A stretch of DNA of 64,000 bases from Dactylonectria macrodidyma (GCA_020744425.1 JAGMUV010000005.1:558001-622000), one strand, 5' to 3'; shown: positions 24,288 to 35,896, counted from the first letter of the stretch. Program-made: numbers and translations. The notes: generated from the sequence alone by a model not told the origin.

Positions 24288-24408
24288 ACAAAACAACCTC
24301 GTTACTTCTTTCGCCCTTCATTAGATTGCCACTGATCCCCAACACAATACCCAACTATCCCTTGGCAAAAAAAAAACAAGTCTATTCATTGCACTACCAA
24401 CCATCATC

Positions 24409-25020
24409 ATGCTTTTCGCAAAGATTTTCGTCTTTGCCCTTAGCGTCGCCACCGCGACTGCTCTCAAATCAACCAAGGAGCTACCTACCGAGCTTGGAGT
24501 TCCTCCTAGCGATGTAGATGAACTTCTCTCGACTGCTGATGTCTCCTCCATCGACATCACTAAGTGGTCGAAGGCTATGAAAGTTGACTCTGAAGAGGCA
24601 GAGGACTGGCCAGAGCCTCTCAAGGTTCTTGCCCTAGAGCAAATCAAAGAAACGGTCCAGGAAGCCGTCGACTCTGAGCCCGAGACCCCCTCCAAACGCG
24701 TCGCCAAGCGCCAGGAGACCAACCTCCAGAAGGTCCAAAAGCAGGTTGACGGCATCATTGCAGGGTACCGCAGCGATCACGATGCCGACCATCGGCGCCG
24801 ACTGGCTGGCTGCAAGTCCGCTCGCTGCATCGTCTGCGGCGCCGGCCTGTCCGTGGCTTATGTCGGCAGCATGGTAGCCTGTGATGGCGCTGTTGTGACA
24901 GAAGAGGCCATCTCGGCCGGCGCACTCACCCCTGTGGCCGTTGTGCAGGTTGGTGCCTGTGTCACTACGGCTAGTGGTGTTTATGGATCTGGCTGGTCAT
25001 TCTGCCTCGGCATGTCTTAG
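24409..25020 (+). CDS. Secreted, Kex2-type processed cysteine-rich protein
   Basis: Single-exon gene, 203 aa. Signal peptide MLFAKIFVFALSVATATA. An acidic pro-region of about 80 residues follows and ends at a dibasic site, RVAKRQ, typical for Kex2 cleavage. The released part has a basic stretch (DHDADHRRRLAG), then a six-cysteine, Gly/Ala/Val-rich domain (GCKSARCIVCGAGL, VACDGAV, GACVTT, FCLGMS). The layout (signal, acidic pro-peptide, KR site, compact Cys-rich C-terminus) is that of fungal secreted antimicrobial, pheromone-like or effector precursors, but I do not recognise the family. It is divergent from another small secreted protein gene. Confidence 0.78.
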   Translation: MLFAKIFVFALSVATATALKSTKELPTELGVPPSDVDELLSTADVSSIDITKWSKAMKVDSEEAEDWPEPLKVLALEQIKETVQEAVDSEPETPSKRVAKRQETNLQKVQKQVDGIIAGYRSDHDADHRRRLAGCKSARCIVCGAGLSVAYVGSMVACDGAVVTEEAISAGALTPVAVVQVGACVTTASGVYGSGWSFCLGMS

Positions 25021-25990
25021 GTCAATGTTGACAGTGCAGACAGTCTGAGACAGACTCACATGGTTAAATGTTGAGTGCAGCCTCAGTTTATCGTGGCGGT
25101 TGCTTAGGGAGAATCGGCGGGAGGATTGTGGAATGGCGAGGAGCGGGCGATGCCATCAGGCGGGGGGGCGACTTGACTTTCATTACGTGTGTTACTATTC
25201 CTTGGTCTTACGATTCTCAGTCTTTACCGAAGTCCCTATCTTATAGAATCAGTCTTTACCGGAGACCTTCGTAAGTACAGTCGTTACAGTGAACTTATGA
25301 AAATCCACCCCTTGTGCAGGTTTTTCATGGTTGAGGTACTTTTCGAAAGTGAAAAAACCGTTACGTTTCAGGGAACAGTTCCAATCCTTCGAAGCAATGG
25401 AAGCAGCATATCTGAACTAGCATATGAGCAATTTCAGCGACGAGAACTCGCCGTCAGCATCAAGCCGTCCCAACGGCCTTTCTCCTCTCTAATTATACTC
25501 AACTACGTCATCTTAGTCCCATTTCCTCGGATGGCTTAAAACGAGAATGGTGACGAGTGACTGGAACAGTACAGCAAAATAGCACGCAAGCCATCGCAAA
25601 GCTGCAACACGCTTGTCTTTAATAACGGTTTACGATAACCACTACCTCATGCACAAAATCTGGCCACCTGCATGTTTGTGATCTGGGATCGTGTTCGTTG
25701 TAGCGATTGTATCTTGGTAAAAATATATCAAGCATAATAGTGTAATTACCAATCCACTCGCAGCGCTCATGGTATGACGCTCGCATAAGCACCAACAACG
25801 GGCATCGGGAAGCATCTTTGTGGGCCTACACAAGCAGTTATTTGCTCAATCATATTATTAATGTCTGCTGGTAGCAAAGTTCTGTTCGACCTTGTGCTTT
25901 TATCTTTTCCCGCTTTTCACAAAAACTTCCAACCTGCACGTCGTTCAAAACAGTCATTAAGGACATTCATCATCTCGCGTTATAGTAGTC
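25021..25990. other. Intergenic between convergent genes
   Basis: It contains an imperfect direct repeat of TCAGTCTTTACCGRAG at about 25218 and 25249. Nothing else was recognised. Confidence 0.6.
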
Positions 25991-27263
25991 TCAAACAGCT
26001 CCTGCTTCTGGCTTCCTGGCATACACATTGGTCCTGCCTCGAATGTTAGCAGTCATCCAAGGACCCCGCTACATCAGGGCAAATAAAAAACAATGCAGAA
26101 CTTACACAAGATAATACGGGCGTATTTGCTTATTCCGTATGGCATGGCGCATCTTGGCGACGAATACCTGAACCTCTTCGTAGCTAAATCCCATGATCTG
26201 CTTCAGCAAGAACAGAGCAAAGCCCTCTAGACTCTCGTCGAGGAAGGCAAGATTGTAGATGCCAATCTTCTTCTGTTTCGGGTCGCTGCTCCATCCGCCG
26301 ACCGGCACCTGGTATGACCTCTCCACAATGTCGGTGAATCCGGCCTTCTCCATGTGCTTGCGCATGTTGCCTTCGATGCCGATGCGGCCGGTCTTGCCGA
26401 TCCGGTCCATGGCCTCGAGGAACACCTTGGACCATTTCTTGAAGATGTGCTCCGGGTCGTCCCTGATCTCGGGTAGATCGCTATACAAGGTGATGGTCAT
26501 TTCGAAGTCCTCAAGATACCCTCCTGGTACTAGAACCTTGTACGCCTGGCGGTAGAGCTCGGCCCAATCGCCGATACAGCCGTATAGCGCCCGGATGTGT
26601 ACAAAGTCAAAGGTCTCAGGGGGGTAGGTCCACTCAAGCTGTGCGTCGTCAAGGTGGAATGAACAGTTTGGAGGTACCCAAGCAGGTTGGATTGGGCTGA
26701 TGTCTGTGCCAATGACTTCGGTCGAAGGATAAGCGTCAGCCAAATCAATGGCCCAGATGCCCGTGCCCGTGCCGACATCCAGAACCTTTTTTGGCGCATC
26801 ACCGATGGGGGCCAGGAACAGCTTGTCGTCCTTGATCATGACCATGAAGTGATGCGCGATATCCAGACCGTTGTTTTGCTTGTCGTCATTGGGGCCCCAG
26901 TACTCGGTGGTTTTGGAGCTCTGGAAAGTTCGACCATTGATGGTGCGGTAGTCGAAAATGCTGTCTGTGAGAGAAGCGGTGGATGAGGCGTAACTGGGAT
27001 TTTGATGAGTGATGAGGAAATTGAGCCATTTTGCATAATTTGCTCACCTGTCATTGTCGCCAAGGGCGGAATCTGCGTCGTCGTCATTTTCGTTCTGGAG
27101 AGTGTTAACGAACACCAGTTCGACAATTTTGAGGCTAAGGAAGAAGTCATACAAATGGGATTTGCGTGTTCGTAGGATGCGCAGGATCCAGCTCCTCCGT
27201 CTGTTCCGGCGACCCTGGAGATCTCGCGGGCGACGTCGGACTCGCGCTCTTGGGAGAAGACAT
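25991..27263 (-). CDS. TAM-domain (LaeA-like) S-adenosylmethionine methyltransferase
   Basis: Exons 27263-27153, 27094-27048, 26960-26106 and 26033-25991; introns of 58, 87 and 72 bp; 351 aa. The last intron uses the GTAAGT inside codon GTG, and the final exon restores the family ending YARKPE; reading on without it gives an early stop at 26102. The N-terminus is a disordered Ser/Pro region. The family block SIFDYRTINGRTFQS..YWGPND precedes the SAM-binding motif I VLDVGTGTGIWAIDLADAYP and EVIGTDISPIQP. These proteins are Rossmann-fold methyltransferases related to the secondary-metabolism regulator LaeA and to trans-aconitate methyltransferase; the substrate is unknown for nearly all. It shares a 646-bp upstream region with a divergent P450 gene. 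Confidence 0.92.
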
Positions 27264-27909
27264 ATTGAAGTGGTCGGGGTGATGATGGCGATCACTGATA
27301 CTAGCTCTGAGGCTCCGCACTGACATATATCTAGTCGACGATCGAATTTTTCATAAAATCGAACTAATCAGAGGGAGGTAGCGGTCTGAGGGTAGAGGCG
27401 TCACATCGTGCGATGAACCAACACGCAACCAACCCTTCGATTTTCCCAACCCCCTCTTCATGACCTGCTCCACAAGCACAAGCGAAGAGTTCTGCTGCCC
27501 AATCATTCGATGCATTTTAATGAATCTGCTAAGCCCGAATCGATGTTGCCGATCCACATTTTGCGAACCGACACTAGGATCAGCTGGTTTTGCTGGAATG
27601 TTCTCCAAGACATGGCTGAAACCCCACCAATCACCATAGCCCATGCAGCTCTGGAAACAGTGATTCAGCTCAGGAATGTACAGTAGCCCGTGTCTTATGC
27701 ACTGCATAAAGAACCCGGCAGGCTCGTTATCACCAGCTTTGCCAATCCTCGGGTTTTCATTGGAAGCCTGGCAAAGGCTTATGCAGTACGACCACCGCAA
27801 AGGGCAAAACTGCGGGGTGGTGTTGAGAAACTGATATGTCGTAATTCTCGACACGCATCTGTTCGGAATATGTCAACCTGACATCAGCATCTGGAGATTA
27901 TTGCATGCC
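27264..27909. other. Divergent promoter of methyltransferase and P450 genes
   Basis: Most of this stretch (27351-27854) is open for 167 codons on the minus strand. The translation has no recognised domain and no leader-like start, so I treat it as chance, with low certainty. Confidence 0.5.
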
Positions 27910-29630
27910 ATGGGCGTCCTAGCTTCTTCGTTTGAGGAGCTTATGCCACTGCTGATCGGCGTTGTCGCAGTCGTGTATCTCGTCAAGACCATTGTTGCAT
28001 ATGCCCGACTGAGCAAGTTCAGAGGCCCCCTGTTGGCTGGCTTTACGGACTGGCCGCACAGCAAAGCATTGCTTCTGAACACCTGCCATGAGTGGTACGG
28101 AGAAGTCAGCGAGAAATATGGTGTGAATATCCCATTTATGTCGCTGAGCTTGTCCGTTTGGGACCGCTAACACATTCCTCCCCCACAGGACCCATTGCAC
28201 GAGTGGCGCCCACGATTCTTATCACGTCTTCTCCTGCAGTCTGGACGCATGTGAACAATCACCCAGGCTATAAGCGCACCGATTGGTACTATCATGCCTG
28301 CCGCATCGAGTATCGCCGTGACAATGTCTTTTCTCAGACCGATAATGCAAAGCATGAGCAGAGGAGGAAGCAAATGGCACCGGGGGTAAGAATCAGTGTC
28401 TCATCCGTTTTCGATGTCTGAGGCGTGGGGCTAATTGACCGTGCAAGTATTCTGGAAGAGAAAACCTCGATCTCGAAAGATCTATCGACGAGAGGCTCCA
28501 AGAATTCCTCGACCTCATCCGGTCCAAATACATCTCTTCCGATGGCCATATTGTCCCCATGGACCTGGCGAAAAAGGTCCAGTTCTTCACTCTTGACGTA
28601 ATCAGTAGCGTCGGTTTAGGGAAAGCGTTCGGCATGCTGCAGACGGACTTGGACGTCGATGGTTATATCCAATCGAGCGAGGAGGGACTAGCTATCGCCA
28701 ACAATGCACTCGCCGTGGGCTTCAGCTGGATCGCCCAGGCTCCTTTTATCGGCAAGTTCATTGCTCCTTCGCCGGAGAATAGTAATGGATTTGGCAAGAT
28801 GATGGCCAGCTGCTTCCGCTATGTCGACCAGCGAGCTGCAGATCCCACTGACAAACGGTCCGACATGTTGGCTTCGTTTATCCGCCACGGCTTAAAGGGT
28901 GACGAACTACGCTCCGAGGCGCTCGAACAGATCATTGCTGGGTCTGACACTACAGCTGGTGCTATTCGCGGCACCTTACTTCACGTCATTTCGAACCCTC
29001 GCGTCTACGCCAAGCTACAGCGCGAGGTTGATGATGCTGTGCGCAACGGGGATGCTCCGAGCGCGGGAGATGGTCTCATCACCGCAACTCAAGCCAAACA
29101 ACTTCCTTATTTGAACGCCGTCATCCGAGAAGCTATGAGAGTCTGGCCACCTGTTGCAAACATCTTTCCACGCGACATTCCACCGGGAGGAGACACCGTC
29201 GTAGTTGATGGGGAGACGGTATTCCTACCCGGCGGTGCCTGCATCGGATACTCAGCATATGCAATGCATCACAGCGAGGAGGTATATGGCAAGGATGCAA
29301 AATCATTCCGACCTGAACGATGGTTCGAATCGGACCCCGACAAGCTGGCTAGCATGATCCGCACAAATGAGCTTAGTTTTGGCTACGGTCGGTTCCAATG
29401 CTTGGGGAAGCCGGTTGCTCAGATGGAAATGGGAAAGCTAGTTTTTGAGGTAATGTCAAATCACACTTCCTTTCGTCCTTGACGGCGTACTGACAAAGTC
29501 CTTGACACAGCTGATGCGGAATTTCGAACTGGTTCTTGACAAGCCGACTCGTCCGTGGGCTACACGAAACTATCTGGGGCTCTTTGCCATCTCGGATATG
29601 TGGGTTCAAGTGACCGATCGACTCGTTTAA
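27910..29630 (+). CDS. Cytochrome P450, pisatin demethylase/benzoate hydroxylase-like
   Basis: Exons 27910-28120, 28189-28385, 28448-29449 and 29511-29630; introns of 68, 62 and 61 bp; 509 aa. A membrane anchor spans about 10-30 (ELMPLLIGVVAVVYLVKTIV). The C-helix block is WYYHACRIEYRRDNVFSQTD, the I-helix is IIAGSDTTAGAIRGT with the proton-relay DTT, ExxR is REAMR, FRPERWFE precedes the heme loop, and the heme loop is FGYGRFQCLG. The group contains enzymes that detoxify plant phenolics or hydroxylate aromatic acids, so a catabolic or detoxifying role is possible but not shown. It diverges from the TAM methyltransferase gene. Confidence 0.93.
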
Positions 29631-30185
29631 TCTCACCCAGCCTATGTTGCCTTAAATGTTCTGGAATTTGCTTGCGAGTTTAGTGCTGGCGAAACCGAGG
29701 TCGACAAGAGTATCCGCTGTGGGATATTGGTGCTCGGTTCTTCCAAGCTATCTGCTCTATTTCGTATATTGACGCATGGATGGTGCGAGAATCGAGGTGT
29801 TTGATGTTCTGGAATACGGATGAAACGACTTTTTTTTTTACTTCGTACCTAAGATTATACTTCAGGGGAATTTATCAAGTTTGGAAATTTGGCGTGTTAG
29901 CATAGGGGTCGGAATCTATTTCCGAGTAGCAAAGCTTAAACGTGGCGATAATATCACGCCCCGCCTCCCCCTGTCTATTTAAACGACATCTATCAGCGGT
30001 AGTCTAAGCTTTGTCACTTCTTCGCAAAAAGTCCTTGGTGTGTATTGTTCATGATCGTGATTACGCATTTTGCGACGTCATCATCATTCATAAGCCCACA
30101 AGGAGGACTTGTAATGAGCAAATGAGGTTCCATGAACAAAGTATATGCTTGAATATCTAATCTCTATATGCAATCTCCAACGTGT
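29631..30185. other. Intergenic between convergent genes
   Basis: 3' flanks of the P450 and solute-binding protein genes; includes a T9 run near 29830. No gene was seen. Confidence 0.6.
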
Positions 30186-31326
30186 CTAAATGTCGTCGGC
30201 GATAGGGTTCAATCCCTGAGCAGTGCCAATGCGTCCCTCAAAGAAGAACTTGAGGCGCTCAACAAGGGCACGATCAGCCATGAACCTGGCAAACTCGGCA
30301 GGGTTGGTGGCGGTCTCGTTCCACAGGTTGGGGTACCCAGCAGGTGTGGGAACATCGCGACGGACGGACCACAAGCCCGAGGCCTCCTGGAACTCGGTGC
30401 TGAGGAGATAGTTGTGAAGGAGCTTGGCTCCCTCGGGGTGAGGCGCGTCCTTAAGGATGGCGGCCGTCTGGGGCCACGAGACGTACTTGCCCTTAGTGGG
30501 CTGGGAGAACTTGAGCGGCGCAGAGTCGGTGAAGCCGCCAGAGGCAGCAAAGGAAGCGGCTGAGGTGCTGTTCTTTAGGGTGATGAGAGTGTTAGGGGTC
30601 TGAGTGCCGCGGACCCAGCGGGGCTTCTGGGCGACGAGCTTGTCGAACCAAGAGACGCCATACTGCTGCATGCTATGAGGGGTTAGTATCTTATCTAAGA
30701 CGCTGTTAGGGTTGAGCTTACATGAGGTAGAAGGCCCAAAGGACCGCGTCGTCGTCGTTAGGGTAAGTCAGAACAAGCTTGTTCTTGAATTCGGGTCGCA
30801 GCCAGTCGTCCCATTCAACAGGGGCCTTGATGCCGGGGAGCTTCTCGTCGTTCCAGGCGCCAGACCAGAAGAAGAGGTAGACGCCATACCACGCAGCGGT
30901 GTCGTCCTTGAAGGCGTGCTCGATCTCTTCGAAGCCGTTGGGGGCATAGTTTAGGAGCGCACCCTCCTGGGCCCAGCGGGGGTAGTCGTGCAGCGTCTGC
31001 AGAATGATGCTGTCGACATAGACGCTGTCCTTGCCAGCGGCCAGCTGTTCGTCCAGGCGGCCGTCGTGGTACTTGGACAGGTCGACAGTGACGTTGAGGG
31101 TGATGCCGGGGAACTTCTTCTCAAAGGCCGCCTTGAGGCCGTCCTGCTGGTTGGACTCGTCTCCGCCATGCCATACGGTCACGGTGTCGCCCTCCTTGAG
31201 CGCTGCCTTGTAAATCTCGTCGAGAGAGCGAGTCTCGTACTCGACTGCCGCGTTGAAGCCGAGAACTTGGTCGTATCCAAAGGCGTGCCCCGCCAAGAGG
31301 GCGGTGGCGGCGAGATTTCGAAGCAT
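30186..31326 (-). CDS. Secreted bacterial-type ABC solute-binding protein
   Basis: Exons 31326-30722 and 30672-30186, with a 49-bp intron (GTAAGC, GATACTAACC branch, CATAG), give 363 aa. The signal peptide is MLRNLAATALLAGHAFG. The mature protein is a two-lobed periplasmic-binding-protein fold like bacterial iron(III)- or polyamine-binding proteins: TVTVWHGGDES near the first beta strand, FEKKFPGITLNVTVD, and the lobe-crossing VDSIILQTLHDYPRW. Later segments include WSGAWNDEKLPGIKAP, KLVLTYPNDDDAVLWAFYLI and KYVSWPQTAAILK. Such proteins occur scattered in ascomycetes without the ABC permease and ATPase they serve in bacteria, and a bacterial origin by transfer is the usual explanation (inference). 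The spliceosomal intron and TATA promoter show it is a settled nuclear gene. Ligand and partner unknown. Confidence 0.88.
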
Positions 31327-32971
31327 TTTGATGTAACTGTGTGTAAAGAGAGAAGTAACAGTGTGCAGCGCTGAGAACAACTGGTGAAGAGAGGATGAGA
31401 TGATTGAACCGGGGAACCGAGGTGCAGATCCATCGTGAAAGAGGCGTAACCCAGCATACTATATATCTTATGATGCATCCCGTTCGGCAGCGTGACATCA
31501 CAGCCACTCCCTAAGTTACAAAGCAGTATTCTCACGATCGCTAGGGAGACAGTGCAGACTCTGGCCCTAGCGTTGGTCAACCCTTCGGAACCGCCCTCGG
31601 AATCACTGATGATCTCGGACGCCCCGATTTTCGTCACGTACAAACGTAACATTGATTGGTGGGACCCTGTGGATCGTCTCGATCCTCGCCCTGGCATTTG
31701 CCGTGTCGTAAACACGATTGCTATTAACTTTCAACTAGCGGGCTTGGCTTCTGGAGCAGATCTTGTCGTCCGAAACATGACCTCATGCTTGCTCTACGCC
31801 GTCTTAGGATCGGTGGTGGAACCAGAAAGTTGGCATAGGGCAGTGCCATCCTTGTCATACCCGCGCGCGTCGCAGAATCTACCGTCGCTGTTTAAGTGGG
31901 CAGGCAAGGCAGGGCCGCTTATGAGCATCAGTCATCCATCGGCGTGCTAGTGGGATGGGAGGGCGGATGAGAAAAATTGCGGATCAAGAGGTCATCCCGT
32001 CTTTTGTTTGCAACTGCGGTTCTTGGCGGGTGGATCTGATAACGTAGCAGTTGAGGCTCAGTTATATCGCTCTCGTTTCAGTTATCGAAATTCCACCATT
32101 GGTTTGTCAGTTACGCGCGCGATGAAGGGGGGCAGGTCATGCATCTGCACCTGGTGATCTGTGTGGGTGTCGGATAACGAGCCGAAGCGGCACATTCAAC
32201 AAGCATATTCCCTCGTCCACTAGAAACTAACTGCAGTATGTTTGATTCATCCGCCGTCTCTTTTAGCAAACTCTCCGTTACTAGAGTGTTTGGTGTTTCC
32301 TCTATGGCACTATATATTGAATTGCATTCAAATAACACCAAACACTCCTATGCTTGCAACTGAGAAACCAGCCCACACTCTCGGCGGCACTGGTGGGATG
32401 CAGATCTCTACACCGCACACATAATACCCACTCTCAAGAGATTGTACAGGACCCTTGAAACAGACGACAAAAGTGCATATCGTGCCAATGCGCCGAACGA
32501 TAAAGTGGGCGGCACAACCCGAACAGCCGGATGCCTTGCATTAACCCCGGCTTCTTATCAGAGCTGTAAAGTTTAGATGGAATGATCAGATTACATGTCC
32601 CTCACTAATAAGGCGAAACAGTGCCATCCTCCCACCGACTGGCCGGTCTCGGCAGCCCTAATCAGCAGCTTGCATACCCATCTCGCATTATAACCTCTCT
32701 TTGGTGGACAACAAGTTTCATCCTGTAATTTATCCTCAACTTATTGGTCTTCAAACAAGGTGGCCCATTGATTCACAGTCCTAGAGTTGACCATTCTCCA
32801 AGAGGTCAAGACATTTCGGGTGGACCGATAGACAGAAGACCGGGATACGATGATGAACACAGGATGCTCCACAACCGTCTGTCCACCGACACGGGGGCAC
32901 AGACGAATGGGTACAGGTGTTCCGAGCAATGATCGATACCATCCTTTACTCAGCTTTCAATTAAGCTTTGG
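31327..32971. other. Intergenic
   Basis: Promoter of the solute-binding protein gene (TATA at 31460-31466) and 3' flank of the transcription factor gene. The plus-strand open stretch at 31492-31950 has no recognisable protein. Nothing else was seen. Confidence 0.55.
31460..31466 (-). promoter_or_regulatory. TATA box of the solute-binding protein gene
   Basis: ATATATA on the minus strand, about 134 bp upstream of the start codon at 31326. Confidence 0.45.
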
Positions 32972-35896
32972 CTATGGACCTTTTGCGCACCCTACTTTCG
33001 ATCTAAAATGACCCAGCAGCAAGAACCGTACGGTATGGCTCAGGGGCCAAGATTCGTCACTCGCAAGTAGCCGCGCCGTCTCCTTGATGAGTCGACCGTT
33101 CGCGCCCTTCTCTTGCAGACTTCCAACACTAGGGAGGTAAGGCCTGATCCTCCCTCCGTTCTGCAACCAGGTCTCTACCAGTGATTCTTTGATTGAACAC
33201 TTGTCCAATCGTAGTGTGATGGCTCTTGCATCGCCGACCTCATCATCTCCCGTTGACTCGATGTCGTTGGGGGTTGAGCAATCAATGTATGCCCAGATTA
33301 GGAGAGTCGAATGGAGAGTGCACTGGCTCTTATGGTACCCGTTTGTGGGATACTCCCGAAGATAACTGAGCGCTTTGGCGGCATGGAGGACGGCGCACCG
33401 CGCTTCAGGGCCTCTTTGCTTCATCCACCGCTTGAGCCGAGAGCAACTTTTTTCTCTCTCCGCATCATTGATGCGCCATCCGGAAAAAGCGAAGAGCTCT
33501 CGAAGGTTCACTCGTAGAAGAAAGGCTAGAAAGTGATTATGCTGAATCGCGAGACGCCCCATTTGGGTTTGCAGTAAGGCGGACGGGTCTTCCGGCCGGA
33601 GGATGTCTAAATAGGCGCTTGCAGTTTCCACACGCTGAGCGTCCCTATAAATACCCATCGATAAAAGCAGGAAATGAAAGTCACCGAGACCGTCGGGGCT
33701 TCTTTTTAAGCGATAGATCCGAGATAACTCCTGCACGAGCCGTCCAGGATGATGCAGTGCCGCCGCGTTTCCTACAAGGACATATTGTTAAATATGGAAG
33801 GTCGAGAAGAGGCTCGTCTAAATACTGAGAGGAAGATATACCTGTTTCTTCGAGAAGTTCTGACCACTGTCTCTGGCTTTGCGCTTCCCAGAATTGCTTA
33901 TGGCAAGGCATGCGTGTCTGAAGCAAATCGTTCGGTATTTGTGGTGGCAGATCAAAGAACATGAGCTGTTGAGTATCCAGGACCTATGATTGGATGGCAA
34001 TTAGCCAATCTCCTACGTGAGGGGTAGGGGGTAATCTTACCCAGGCGCAATACGCCAGTCGCCTTTTGCTCTCAGCCTCCACCCAACAATCCCAGTTCCC
34101 CTCGGAGAGCGAAACGTTGCCGACATCTGCGTCAACAAAGGCGTTGCCTCTTCTGCAAAGTGTTGCCACCATGGCCATATTGGCATGTGCCATGTCTGTG
34201 AGCATCGTTTCGCCCGACCACATCATGCAGATCTGACTCAACAAGGCAGATTGAGCCAGCCATAAAGAGGACGAGGTACGGAAGTTCCGCTCGATCTGTG
34301 GCTGTTAGAATACTTTCTGAACTCATCATTGCAAATCCAATAATGGCACAAGAGAAGAAGAAAGAAGTGGTGCAAGGGAGCTCGACGAGGTAAGTGAGGA
34401 CAGAGAATATTCTTACATTAAGCTGCACCGCCCGACGTAGTAAGTTATCCATTAGTCTCGTCACCCCCAATGACTGCTGCGAGAACCGACAGCCCGTCGT
34501 AGCGACGGCAAGGACCAACAGCCAGTGGCACTGGTCTGGGTCAAAGGTCGGTTGATGAAGCAGTGGTAATATAGGCTGGAAAGCTTCGAAATAGACTTGA
34601 ATAAACGAGTTCATCAACTCCTGAGACGGGAGTGGCTTTGTCGTGAAGGACTGGTAGAATCCATTGTCCTGGTTGACCGAGGCAAAGCAAACTGCGATGG
34701 CGTCGTAGCAGTCATTTGATAAGCGGGGAACGTGGTCGTAGTCGTCAATTCTCCAATCGTCGTCGCCTGTATCTGGCAATTCACCATGTTCCATCGGAGC
34801 AGGCGAGGTCGGCGCGTGCGTGTTGGTTCGAGAGCCGGGACGGCGGCCAATGCCTACCATGTTAGGTACAGGTGCATCGGACAAAGGAGATCCTGGAGGA
34901 CTTTCATCGTCCTGTAGGTACGTTATCCATCCTCGTCGGTTTGCGATCGCGGGGGAGAGTGGTGTTGTTGTGTTGGTGATTACTGGCGCTGGTGCGCTCA
35001 ATTGGCTATCCCCAAGACAACCTTCGAGCTCGCCAGCCTTTTGCAATGACCTCAGTTCAGGGGAGCCAAGATTCCACCCATCAGTGTTTAACCAGTCAAA
35101 TTCCAGGCTTGGTATCGGCTCCATGAGGTCCAGAAAATCTATGGGAGCCAACTGTGTACTAGTTGGCTCCCAGAGATCTACTGAAGACGACGTACAGGAG
35201 CCGGATGACTGTACTGGAGTCACAAATGGCGGAGGGAGTGTCAAATAAGTGTCGGCGAGAGTGTGCTCCGAGTAAAGCGGAATAGTCTCAGATTCAGCGG
35301 CAAGTGGAGAGACCAGAGATTCGGAATGGTGGGGGCCCGGAACAAGAGCCGAACCCAACGCGGGGATCTCGGCGTCTCTTTCGATTGGTGGCGGAGCATC
35401 ATCCTTAGCATCGGGCAGACTCAGTGGCAGTAGTGTCGAGTTCCCCGCGAAATCGCCAGTCCCGCCCAGAGAGTGAGTGTTTCTCGATGGCGGAGGCGCT
35501 TTGGGGGGCGGGTAGACGCATCGGTTGCCCTTTGCCACGCAGCGACCGCATCGAATGTCCCCATCGCATCGCTGCTTCGACTTGGCGCAGCCTTGACAGG
35601 CTTTGCCAGCTTTTCCGCGGCTGGAATGGGCTCGGAGAGGCGTCTCCTTGCTATGGCCGAGAACGTGGCGCTGAAGAGCGTCCCTGTGATGGTGGACTCT
35701 CGTCAGACCGGTAGCAAGGTGGGGGATGCGTGACGCGGAATCCCGACTCATCACCACGTCTATCTCACCTTCTCGAGAAGCTTGAACCGCATCGGTCGCA
35801 AGAGAATGGTCGGGCGCCTGCGTGTCGTAGCAAATGGCGCGTGAGGTGCTCGGTACGCCGGAAGTTGACGCTGCAAATTTCGCAGGTAGCCTTCAT
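32972..35896 (-). CDS. Transcription factor with two C2H2 fingers and a Zn2Cys6 cluster
   Basis: Exons 35896-35769, 35683-34417, 34295-34041, 33983-33842 and 33771-32972; introns of 85, 121, 57 and 70 bp; 863 aa. Residues 1-53 carry two classical C2H2 fingers (C5, C8, H21, H25 and C33, C36, H49, H53); the second is completed only by splicing out intron 1. A Zn2Cys6 binuclear cluster follows at C72, C75, C82, C88, C91 and C98 (CQGCAKSKQRC, CGRCVAKGNRC). A long Ser/Pro-rich acidic linker leads to a fungal-specific transcription factor domain with YFEAFQPILPLLHQPTF, ESKRRLAYCAWV and LDTQQLMFFDLPP, as in the PF04082 middle homology region. It should be nuclear and bind DNA through both finger types. 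Target genes are unknown. Confidence 0.92.

Larger units (their letters stand above)
22647..24408. other. Intergenic, divergent promoter region of two small secreted proteins
   Basis: The two small secreted protein genes diverge from this 1.76-kb stretch. It holds a TATA motif (22799-22804), a CAT/CAG microsatellite near 24257 and a poly-A run at 24367-24376 just before the start at 24409. No gene was seen. Confidence 0.6.

Noticed and set aside
27351..27854. 167-codon minus-strand open frame between the methyltransferase and P450 genes
   Set aside because: No domain, signal peptide or splice context, and it occupies a shared promoter; kept only as a note.
12867..29630. Secondary metabolite gene cluster
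   Set aside because: P450s, a transporter and a methyltransferase are present, but no PKS, NRPS, terpene cyclase or DMATS core is seen and unrelated genes are interleaved.
30168..30563. Open frame antisense to the solute-binding protein
   Set aside because: Mirror of the real coding strand; no independent support.
31492..31950. 152-codon open frame upstream of the solute-binding protein
   Set aside because: It overlaps the solute-binding protein promoter and has no recognisable protein features.
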